A DNA stretch of 20,574 nucleotides from a virus. Shown here piece by piece: positions 14,469-20,574 of this stretch. The stretch spans positions 1 through 20,574 of the IMG/VR virus record IMGVR_UViG_3300035670_007870; one strand, given 5' to 3'. Each line of letters starts with the position of its first letter. The first letter of the stretch is position 1. Below the pieces are notes generated by a model that was not told where the DNA came from, did not search any database, and was given only the letters and a program-made list of their open reading frames with translations. The position numbers were made by a program, and so were the translations under genes.

Positions 14469-15166
14469 TTAAACCGACTTATTCGGTAATAATGTTGATT
14501 TATCACCGGACTCCGGCACTATTAGAAATGGGTCTGGAGTGCATTAACTCTATTCCCCAAAGAGCAGATCAGGAAATAATTGTGGTAGATAATGGTTCTA
14601 CGGTTAGGCATGACTGGGAGTGTGATACCTATATCCGACTGAATAAAAACTTTGGCATTAGTCATGGGTGGAATTTGGGTCTTAAGGCCGCTAGGGGGAA
14701 ATATTTAGTTATCATTGGTGACGACATTATTGTGAGGGATGGTTGGTTGGAGTGCATGAGAGAAGCTATGGATATGCCTGATGCTGGTATGGCTAATCCC
14801 AGGGTAGAGGGGCTTCCTGGTGGCATGGGCATACAGGAAAACTATCGCTGGCCTTCTGGGGCCTGTTTTATGTTGACTAGAAACACTATAGATAAAGTGG
14901 GTTATTTTGATGAAGACCGTTATTTCCCCGCTCAGTTTGAGGATACCGATTATTGGGTGCGTTTAATGGGAAAGGGTTTAAAGATTTATACCAACTTCTC
15001 CAAAACCATCCGACATAAAGAGGGTCAGACTGATAAGGCTCCTGACATTTCTGTCCATTTTGAGGCTAATAAGAAGCGATTCATAGATAGGCATGGTTTT
15101 GATCCCATTCCCTACTTTTATGGTACTGAGGAGATAAGTGAGCTATTCAAAAAGATAAGGACTTAA
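14441..15166 (+). CDS. GT2-family glycosyltransferase (rhamnosyltransferase-like)
   Basis: The 241-residue protein shows the usual GT2 order: YSVIMLIYHR, EIIVVDNGST, NKNFGISHGWNLGLKAARGKY, then VIIGDDIIV, where GDD is the metal/nucleotide site. It continues with WPSGACFMLTRNTIDKVGYFDE and FEDTDYWVRLMGKGLKI, typical of rhamnosyltransferase-like enzymes. I chose ATG 14441 because GGAG (14431-14434) sits six bases upstream; an upstream TTG at 14429 has no SD. The gene overlaps the preceding one by 28 bases and is the last of the cassette. The sugar donor and acceptor are unknown. Confidence 0.9.
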   Translation: MANTGNPNLIKPTYSVIMLIYHRTPALLEMGLECINSIPQRADQEIIVVDNGSTVRHDWECDTYIRLNKNFGISHGWNLGLKAARGKYLVIIGDDIIVRDGWLECMREAMDMPDAGMANPRVEGLPGGMGIQENYRWPSGACFMLTRNTIDKVGYFDEDRYFPAQFEDTDYWVRLMGKGLKIYTNFSKTIRHKEGQTDKAPDISVHFEANKKRFIDRHGFDPIPYFYGTEEISELFKKIRT

Positions 15167-15168
15167 TC

Positions 15169-15198
15169 TTTACAACCTCTATTTAGAAAACATAAAGT
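15169..15198 (+). promoter_or_regulatory. Weak candidate promoter before the tail genes
   Basis: In the 55-bp gap after the glycan cassette, TTTACA (15169-15174) is followed 18 bases later by TAAAGT (15193-15198), each matching sigma70 consensus at four or five of six positions. A promoter here would let tail genes be expressed independently of the cassette and of the terminator at 7299. The match is modest. Confidence 0.25.
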
Positions 15199-15221
15199 AA
15201 AACTAAAATTGGAGGTTAATT

Positions 15222-15857
15222 ATGCCACGGACATTAAATGAGATTTTAGTTGATGTAAACAGTTATGTTGATTTAGAGGCTTCTGCTCCTTCTGGTGACG
15301 AATTAAATACCCGTGTTAATTATGCCAATCAGGCTATTTGGGATGCAGTGGGAACTTACCAGTTCTCTGAGTTTGACCGGGTTTATGAAGTTAATCCGGC
15401 TGCCAATGCTTCCATCTCCCTGCCTACCGGCTTCCGAGAATTTAAAATTAACCCCAAACAATTAGTTGGTGGTACCTGGGTGGATTTTCCAGAAATAGAC
15501 CCGCATGAAAGATACAACAAAGGTTCTTCAGATAAGTACTGTTATGTTTTGGGTAATCCCAGAATTGGGTACACCACCGTCTTTAACAACTTAGAAGCTA
15601 ACTGTACGCTCTCTTTTACCTATCAAGCCTTTCCATCCGGCTTTGCTACCCTAAGCGATATTTGCGAACTACCAGACCCATCATATGTGGTGGCTAAAAC
15701 CGAATCATATGTTCTCCAGGCTAGGGGTGATGAGAAATTCCCCTATGTTGATGCCATTGCTGACCGGAAACTTAAAAACTTAGTATCCAGGGATATGAAG
15801 TCGCCGGGTGGTCAGTACCGGGTTTCCCCTGCAGGATTTCGTAACCCATTAGCCTAA
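15222..15857 (+). CDS. Probable head-tail connector/adaptor protein
   Basis: The 211-residue protein has an excellent SD (GGAGG at 15211-15215). It begins with a helical part (LNEILVDVNSYVDLEA, ELNTRVNYANQAIWDAVGTY) followed by a beta-rich middle (FREFKINPKQLVGG, NCTLSFTYQAFPSG) and a C-terminal helix (VVAKTESYVLQARGDEKFPYVDAI). Helix-beta-helix proteins of about 200 residues at the head end of the tail module are typical of gatekeeper or gp4/gp11-type adaptors that bind below the portal. I recognise no specific family motif; the call rests on size, fold pattern and being the first gene of the tail block. Confidence 0.5.
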   Translation: MPRTLNEILVDVNSYVDLEASAPSGDELNTRVNYANQAIWDAVGTYQFSEFDRVYEVNPAANASISLPTGFREFKINPKQLVGGTWVDFPEIDPHERYNKGSSDKYCYVLGNPRIGYTTVFNNLEANCTLSFTYQAFPSGFATLSDICELPDPSYVVAKTESYVLQARGDEKFPYVDAIADRKLKNLVSRDMKSPGGQYRVSPAGFRNPLA

Positions 15858-15858
15858 T

Positions 15859-17796
15859 ATGCCCTCATTCAACACAAAGCTCCCGCCATACCAAGCTGGT
15901 AAGAAAGTTCAACCAGAATGGAATACTTGGCGTAAAGGACTAAATTTACTGCTTCGCCCCACTGAATTAAAACGAGAAGAAATGGCCCAGGCAGACAATA
16001 TTCTTTTAGAAGGCTCTGGTGTCCCAACGGGTAGGTGGGGTTCCTCGGTGTATTTCACTGCCGGAACCAACGGCAGAGTCAGGGGACTGGGAACATTTAA
16101 TCAAGATGCTTTTAATGATGTTTTAGCCTTGACTGATGATGGTTATCTGGTAAAAAAGAACGGGGTCAGTTTTACTCAAATAAATGGAGCCTCATGGCCC
16201 TCTGGTACAACAGTTAGATTTGAACAACTTGGCGGGGAAACTTATGTGGTCTCGGAAGACGTATCTCTGGTTAGTTATGATGGCACTGATTTGTCTGTAT
16301 ATGCTACTATTTCAGCCCCAACTGGCGTTTACGCCTCTAATATCTCAGGAGTGGCTGGACCAGCCCGCTATTCCTACAAAGTAGTGGCTAACTCAATAAA
16401 TGGCGGTCATACCCAACCATCAACTAACTATGTAATTTCTAACGTTCCTTCAGATTTAACTCTTACTACCATTCAATTATGGTGGTCTGCTCCTTCGGCT
16501 GCCACCCTAAGTGGCTATGAGATTTACCGTGGCCTACAGGGAGATGAAACCTTCTTAACGGCAGTAGATGCTTCCACCCTTTCCTATCGTGACCTAGGAG
16601 CTGATTCAGCCGCCACCATTACACCCCCACTAACCAATACAACCGGTGGAGTTAAGTCTCCACTGATTAAAAGGTATCAAAATCGGCTTTTAATGGTGGA
16701 TAAGGATAATCCTAGTACCCTACTTATTAGTGCTAAATATCCAGACCATACTTCTTTTAGTTTAATGGATGGTGGTGGGAGTGTGGATATTGAGCCTGAT
16801 AGTGGTGATGACATTGTAGCGATTGAGGTCCAACCCATTGCTGACCGCATTGTGGTTTACAAGAATAACTCATCATATCTGGTTAAATTAGACTTCGTTA
16901 CAGTTGGACCATTCTACCTATTAGATCCTAGTTACATCCCCATTTCTACTTCGCTTGGGTGTTCTTCTCCAGATACGGTAGCCACCGTAGAGAATGATAC
17001 TTTCTACTTTGGCCGGGATGGTATTTATGTCACTGGCTATGAACCCAACTTCCTCAACATTATCCGCACTAATGAGGTTTCGGCTAGAATCAGACCATAC
17101 TTTGATAAACTTGGAGAGGAAGATTACGCAACTGCTTGCGCTTTCTATGTGGACCATAAATATATCCTTTCTTTCCCCAGATTAAAACAGTGCGTAGTTT
17201 ATGATCGGGAAAGAGGTTGTTTTGCTGGAGTTTGGACTCTGCCATACGGCCTTACTAAGCTCATGAAATATGTGGACTCTACTGGTACAGAGAGGTGGAT
17301 TATCGGGAGCAATGAAGATACAACTGTCTATGAATTTATTACTTCAGTTAATAACGATAATGGGACGGCTATTGTTAAAACCCTGAGAACCAATAAAGAG
17401 GACTTTGGTGACTGGACTAAACTCTCCATCCTAGAGTACTTCTACATCCTCTTTAGGGCTATTACCGGGACAGTGACGGTCAACATTATCGTAGAAGACA
17501 GGGATGGAACTAACTATAACGCCAAAACCTTTACTATTACTGGCTCTGAAACTGCTGGTTTATCCGGTTGGGGGGTGGATTTGTGGGGAACCGCCCAGTA
17601 TGGACTGTCTAACTCAACCGATTATTCTGTCTCGGTAGATGAATTAACCAGATGGGGAACCGTCTTTAAGCAGGTTAGGCAGGTGCAAACCGAAGTGACT
17701 TCTACATCCACTGACAGTAATTGGGAATTATTAAAAATAACCATGAAAGCCAAGCCCCAGAGTAGTGGGGTATTGTCATCGTCACAACGAGTGTAA
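15859..17796 (+). CDS. Large beta-rich tail protein with fibronectin III-like domain
   Basis: The 645-residue protein is dominated by short beta repeats and is probably a tail tube/nozzle or hub component, as expected after the adaptor in a short-tailed phage. The N-terminus (NTWRKGLNLLLRPTELKREEM, then QADNILLEGSGVPTGRWG) is a pattern I associate with podoviral tail-tube or nozzle proteins. Repeated blade-like units follow (LALTDDGYLVKKNG, VRFEQLGGETYVVSED). Residues about 153-250 look like a fibronectin III domain (SAPTGVYAS ... GYEIYRGLQGDETF), common on phage tail surfaces and thought to bind glycans or cell envelopes. It begins one base after the previous stop with no visible SD, so translation is likely coupled. 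Confidence 0.65.
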   Translation: MPSFNTKLPPYQAGKKVQPEWNTWRKGLNLLLRPTELKREEMAQADNILLEGSGVPTGRWGSSVYFTAGTNGRVRGLGTFNQDAFNDVLALTDDGYLVKKNGVSFTQINGASWPSGTTVRFEQLGGETYVVSEDVSLVSYDGTDLSVYATISAPTGVYASNISGVAGPARYSYKVVANSINGGHTQPSTNYVISNVPSDLTLTTIQLWWSAPSAATLSGYEIYRGLQGDETFLTAVDASTLSYRDLGADSAATITPPLTNTTGGVKSPLIKRYQNRLLMVDKDNPSTLLISAKYPDHTSFSLMDGGGSVDIEPDSGDDIVAIEVQPIADRIVVYKNNSSYLVKLDFVTVGPFYLLDPSYIPISTSLGCSSPDTVATVENDTFYFGRDGIYVTGYEPNFLNIIRTNEVSARIRPYFDKLGEEDYATACAFYVDHKYILSFPRLKQCVVYDRERGCFAGVWTLPYGLTKLMKYVDSTGTERWIIGSNEDTTVYEFITSVNNDNGTAIVKTLRTNKEDFGDWTKLSILEYFYILFRAITGTVTVNIIVEDRDGTNYNAKTFTITGSETAGLSGWGVDLWGTAQYGLSNSTDYSVSVDELTRWGTVFKQVRQVQTEVTSTSTDSNWELLKITMKAKPQSSGVLSSSQRV

Positions 17797-17818
17797 TAAC
17801 ATTAAATAAAGGAGAACT

Positions 17819-19453
17819 ATGGCAGTTGGGATATTACAACCACCTACACAAAATGCTTTACAGAAGCAGTTAAATGCGGACTTAAACACGGGAGCAACCA
17901 CCTCCCTTACCCTAAACAACACTACCGGGATTCAAAACAAACCTGGTTTGTTAGTAGTAAACCGCATTGATTCTGGTGGAAATGTGTTGGCAGCAGCCGG
18001 GAGAGAATATATTCAATTTACTGGCACTTCTGGGGCCACTCTAACCGGCTTAACCAGAGCTATGGGTGGGTCAACCGACCAAGATCATGCTACTGGTGAG
18101 GTGGTAGAGTTTATTAACGATGTGGTTCAACAACAAGCCATTATTGATACTTTTGATGTTGACCATGATATAGATACTGGAACCCACAAACTAACCCAAC
18201 TTTTAGATACAAGTGGTAATGAAACTATTAAAACCCCGGCAACTGCTTCTGCTGTCAACGAAATTACCGTTACTAATGCAGCCACTACAACTGCACCAAC
18301 TATTAGTGCTACTGGTGGAGATACCAATATTGACCTTAAATTGATTGGTAAAGGTACTGGTAATGCTCAAGCCTACTCTGAATATGACGCTCAATACTTT
18401 GATATTGTGCCTAATTACTCAATGGCAAGACAAGCCATCATGAATGGTAATTTTGATGTGTGGCAGAGAGGGACAAGTGTAGCGGTAACTGCTGCTGCTT
18501 CAACCTTTTTAGCTGATAGATGGCGAGAAACATCTAGTGTTGATGGTGGGACAAACCCAACCTTAACTAGAAGCAGACAAGCTTTAACTCCTGGCGATAT
18601 TTTTAATGCTTTTTATTATTCAAGGTTGGCTACAAATGGAGCTGGTTCTAGTTATGGGAATGATTCAAGACATTTTATTCTTCAACCCATTGAACATGGA
18701 ACAAGACTTTTGTGTGGCGATGGTAAAAAAGTCACAGTTTCATTTTGGGCTAAAAGTGATATTGCTAATAAAAAAATAGGAATAACTCTTAATCAAAACT
18801 ATGGAACTGGTGGAAGTCCAACATCTGATGAATCTATAAATGGAACTAATTGGACATTAACTTCAACCTGGACAAAATATACCCACACTTTTACTACAAA
18901 TACACTTGCGAGCAAAACATTTGGAACAGCTAATGATGATAGTCTTAGATTATCTATTTATTATATGTGGGGAACTAATTATGATGATAAAGTTGGTGCT
19001 ACTACTGCTGAAACCTTTGTTGGTTCCGGTAACATTGACATCGCCCAAGTCCAACTCTGTGCTGGAGAAGTAGCGTTACCTTTTCAAGCAAAGAGTTATG
19101 CTCAGGAATTAGCTGATTGTCAGAGGTATTATTTTAGGATTACTCCAGCCGCATCCTCAAGGATGGGAACTGGATTTAATACCTCTACTACTGTGGGCGT
19201 TTATATTACCAACTTCCCGGTTATTTTACGAACTGCGCCATCAGCTGTAGAGCAATCTGGAACGGCAACAGATTATAGTATTGCCCACACCAATACGACC
19301 ACGGCTTGCTCGGCTGTACCAGAATTTAGTATGGCTACAACTTATAGCGCACTGACAAACCTTACCGTAGCCTCAGGATTAACTGCCGGACAAGGTAGTG
19401 CAGCTAGGGCGGTAAATACTAGCGCTTATTTAGGCTGGAGTGCCGAACTATGA
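17819..19453 (+). CDS. Tail fibre / receptor-binding protein with carbohydrate-binding-like domain
   Basis: The 544-residue protein has a very good SD (AAAGGAG at 17808-17814). The N-terminal 110 residues (GREYIQFTGTSGATLTGLTR, DQDHATGEVVEF) form a module repeated among phage fibres for attachment to the virion. A linker rich in Thr and Ala follows. From about residue 201, RQAIMNGNFDVWQRG begins a jelly-roll module typical of phage fibre carbohydrate-binding regions, with VTVSFWAKSD in the middle and IAQVQLCAGEVALPF near 415. Then comes QELADCQRYYFR, a conserved fibre element, and a C-terminal beta domain. It should recognise the host surface. The DNA at roughly 18430-19015 is more AT-rich than its flanks, suggesting module exchange. 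The stop overlaps the next start (ATGA). Confidence 0.85.
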   Translation: MAVGILQPPTQNALQKQLNADLNTGATTSLTLNNTTGIQNKPGLLVVNRIDSGGNVLAAAGREYIQFTGTSGATLTGLTRAMGGSTDQDHATGEVVEFINDVVQQQAIIDTFDVDHDIDTGTHKLTQLLDTSGNETIKTPATASAVNEITVTNAATTTAPTISATGGDTNIDLKLIGKGTGNAQAYSEYDAQYFDIVPNYSMARQAIMNGNFDVWQRGTSVAVTAAASTFLADRWRETSSVDGGTNPTLTRSRQALTPGDIFNAFYYSRLATNGAGSSYGNDSRHFILQPIEHGTRLLCGDGKKVTVSFWAKSDIANKKIGITLNQNYGTGGSPTSDESINGTNWTLTSTWTKYTHTFTTNTLASKTFGTANDDSLRLSIYYMWGTNYDDKVGATTAETFVGSGNIDIAQVQLCAGEVALPFQAKSYAQELADCQRYYFRITPAASSRMGTGFNTSTTVGVYITNFPVILRTAPSAVEQSGTATDYSIAHTNTTTACSAVPEFSMATTYSALTNLTVASGLTAGQGSAARAVNTSAYLGWSAEL

Positions 19454-19698
19454 CCCGTCAAATAACCAACAATAATACCAACTCACAGAATATAGATGTA
19501 ATTGCTACTAAACTTGATTATATTCAGGCTGATATTCGTGAGATTAAGTCGGTTATAAAAGAGGTATCAGACAAGCAGGATAAACAGGATAATCGGATAA
19601 CAGCGGTTGAAACCAAAGTAGGAGTGTTAGCAGTTATCTCAATGGCTTTTACCACCCTGGCTGCTTCAATCTCTGCTTGGCTTGGAATAAAGAGCTAA
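19450..19698 (+). CDS. Coiled-coil plus single membrane segment protein (XhlA-like, lysis accessory)
   Basis: The 82-residue protein has a polar Asn-rich start, a heptad-like coiled coil from about 18 to 57 (DYIQADIREIKSVIKEV, then KQDKQDNRITAVETKV), and one hydrophobic C-terminal segment at about 58-78 (VLAVISMAFTTLAASISAWL). This resembles XhlA-type holin-associated proteins of phages infecting Gram-positive hosts. In that system a coiled-coil membrane protein works with a separate holin to release the lysin. The position just before another membrane protein and a CHAP lysin supports a lysis role. It is coupled to the fibre gene by an ATGA overlap. Confidence 0.65.
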   Translation: MTRQITNNNTNSQNIDVIATKLDYIQADIREIKSVIKEVSDKQDKQDNRITAVETKVGVLAVISMAFTTLAASISAWLGIKS

Positions 19699-19699
19699 T

Positions 19700-19951
19700 A
19701 TGAACAATTTTTGGGCGTATCTTAGAATCTTTGAGTATCTCTTAGTGATAATTCTGTGTTTCGGGTTACTAACTCACAAGAGAAGGTTTTACGTTTACGG
19801 AGGGAATATCTTAATAGCGGGGTTTCTGATGTTAAACGCTATCAACTACGTTTTAGGCAACCCCAACTCTCCAGCCTTTCAAATTGCCATTACCTTCTTT
19901 GTAGGATTTTGGGCTGTAACTCATTTATTAGACCTATTAAAAAAGGAGTAA
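19700..19951 (+). CDS. Small membrane protein with three helices, probable holin
   Basis: The 83-residue protein has three hydrophobic segments: about 12-27 (EYLLVIILCFGLL), 34-53 (GGNILIAGFLMLNAINYVLG) and 60-80 (FQIAITFFVGFWAVTHLLDL). It ends in a short charged tail (KKE). Size, topology and position directly before the lysin fit a class I holin that opens the inner membrane at lysis. No strong SD is visible before 19700 and the gene starts one base after the preceding stop, so coupling is likely. The sequence does not identify a holin family. Confidence 0.65.
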   Translation: MNNFWAYLRIFEYLLVIILCFGLLTHKRRFYVYGGNILIAGFLMLNAINYVLGNPNSPAFQIAITFFVGFWAVTHLLDLLKKE

Positions 19952-19952
19952 T

Positions 19953-20360
19953 ATGACGTTTGATTATTTTATCAATAAATATAACGGTCAATATATTGAT
20001 TATGATGGTCATTATGGATACCAATGTGTTGATCTGGTTAGACAGTACTTAAAAGAGGTTTTAGCAGTAGAACCTTATGTGGCTATTCCACCTGTTAAAT
20101 ATGCTAAAAATGTATGGGAGAAATATAATCCTAATTACTTTACTCGTATTACTAATGGTAGAGATAATTTTCCTGGTAATGGTGATATTGTTATATGGAG
20201 ATATTACCCAGGCGTAACAGGATGGCCTGGTCATATATCAGTTAATATCACCGGCGCCCCGATGAACTTTATCTCCTTTGACCAAAACTATAAAATTACG
20301 GCCTGCCACCGCCAATTACACAATTACAAAGGAGTAATGGGTTGGCTTCATAAGATATGA
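19953..20360 (+). CDS. CHAP-domain endolysin
   Basis: The 135-residue protein consists of a single CHAP (cysteine, histidine-dependent amidohydrolase/peptidase) domain that cuts peptidoglycan cross-bridges or the amide bond. Visible residues are catalytic C25 in YQCVDLVRQYL, GNGDIVIW at 75-82, H94 in GWPGHISVN, and a likely third residue in FDQNY (D110 or N112). It ends with GVMGWLHKI, the usual closing strand. There is no cell-wall-binding domain and no signal peptide, so it depends on a holin. AAGGAG (19943-19948) gives a strong SD. The first two thirds of the gene are AT-rich compared with the last third, possibly from exchange. Confidence 0.88.
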   Translation: MTFDYFINKYNGQYIDYDGHYGYQCVDLVRQYLKEVLAVEPYVAIPPVKYAKNVWEKYNPNYFTRITNGRDNFPGNGDIVIWRYYPGVTGWPGHISVNITGAPMNFISFDQNYKITACHRQLHNYKGVMGWLHKI

Positions 20361-20574
20361 TCCACCATATCAAAGAAGAATGGTTGGTAGAATTAGAGAC
20401 TAAATTGCAGATTGTGTCTAAAAAGACTGATAGGTTGGAGAAAAGACTAAAAGAGGTGTTGGCAGGTGTTGACTTCTTTCGCCAAAAGATTGATACTGAA
20501 CCAATCATTGATATATCTGTTAAGAATGAGGCTCCCAAAAAGCCTAACTTTCTTAAAAGATTAGCACTTAAGTT
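20357..20574 (+). CDS. Coiled-coil protein, 3' end beyond the window (partial)
   Basis: An open frame starts at an ATG overlapping the lysin stop (ATGA) and runs to the window end without a stop, giving at least 72 residues. It begins MIHHIKEEWLVELETKLQ, then has a charged heptad-like stretch (KKTDRLEKRLKEVLAG), followed by a Pro/Lys-rich part (NEAPKKPNFLKRL). No membrane segment is visible in the part seen. Its place behind the lysin suggests a lysis accessory or a small structural protein, but nothing more specific can be said. Confidence 0.65.
   Translation, partial: MIHHIKEEWLVELETKLQIVSKKTDRLEKRLKEVLAGVDFFRQKIDTEPIIDISVKNEAPKKPNFLKRLALK

Noticed and set aside
1-20574. Alternative genetic code or suppressed stops
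   Set aside because: All major genes are complete in the standard code, TGA and TAA serve as stops throughout, and one gene ends in TAG (12622).
1-20574. CRISPR array, tRNA genes or insertion sequences
   Set aside because: No regularly spaced repeats, cloverleaf-like segments or transposase genes were seen by eye. A tRNA scan was not possible here.

Overview
This window is part of the late region of a double-stranded DNA tailed bacteriophage. All credible genes lie on the + strand, tightly packed, often with ATGA stop/start overlaps and bacterial-type Shine-Dalgarno (SD) sites. The order is a standard virion-assembly order: large terminase, portal, scaffold, major capsid protein, connector/tail proteins, tail fibre, holin-like proteins, CHAP lysin. 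The capsid protein resembles the SU10-type family, the portal a P22-like portal, and the tail section has a connector-like protein plus a large beta-rich tail protein with no tape measure or sheath gene. Together these suggest a podovirus-like virion (inference). Base composition is moderately AT-rich. The standard code is used: TAA and TGA stops dominate and TAG appears once, so I see no stop recoding. A CHAP lysin and a possible XhlA-like protein point to a peptidoglycan-bearing bacterial host, but I cannot name it.

Layout. 1-333 is a non-coding leader with a G-rich stretch, inverted repeats, an imperfect tandem repeat and a GTGTACAC palindrome. 334-1422 holds four small genes: a Phd/YefM-like DNA-binding protein fused to a zinc-finger-like tail, an unknown, a PD-(D/E)XK-like protein and an HNH protein. 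1409-7271 is the packaging and head module: large terminase, a zinc-ribbon protein, portal, a candidate gene overprinting the portal tail, a second zinc-ribbon protein, scaffold and capsid protein, closed by a clear intrinsic terminator. 7341-7742 is an unknown gene. 7739-15166 is a 7.4 kb glycan cassette: a very large multi-domain glycosyltransferase split in two by an HNH homing-type endonuclease gene, a sugar epimerase/dehydratase, a DegT-family sugar 3-dehydratase-like enzyme, and two more glycosyltransferases. 15222-19453 holds connector, tail and fibre genes. 19450 to the end is the lysis cassette plus a coiled-coil gene cut by the window edge.

How it fits together. The terminase, portal, scaffold and capsid genes build and fill the head, the 15.2-19.4 kb genes build the tail, and the last genes lyse the cell. 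The glycan cassette sits between capsid and tail genes, so it is probably made late, during assembly. That suggests either decoration of virion proteins or remodelling of host surface sugar. Points most worth a second look: the split glycosyltransferase; the His-for-Lys aminotransferase-fold enzyme that lacks the RfbH iron-sulphur cysteines; the toxin-less Phd-like regulator beside three TGTACA palindromes; and the possible out-of-frame gene under the portal C-terminus.
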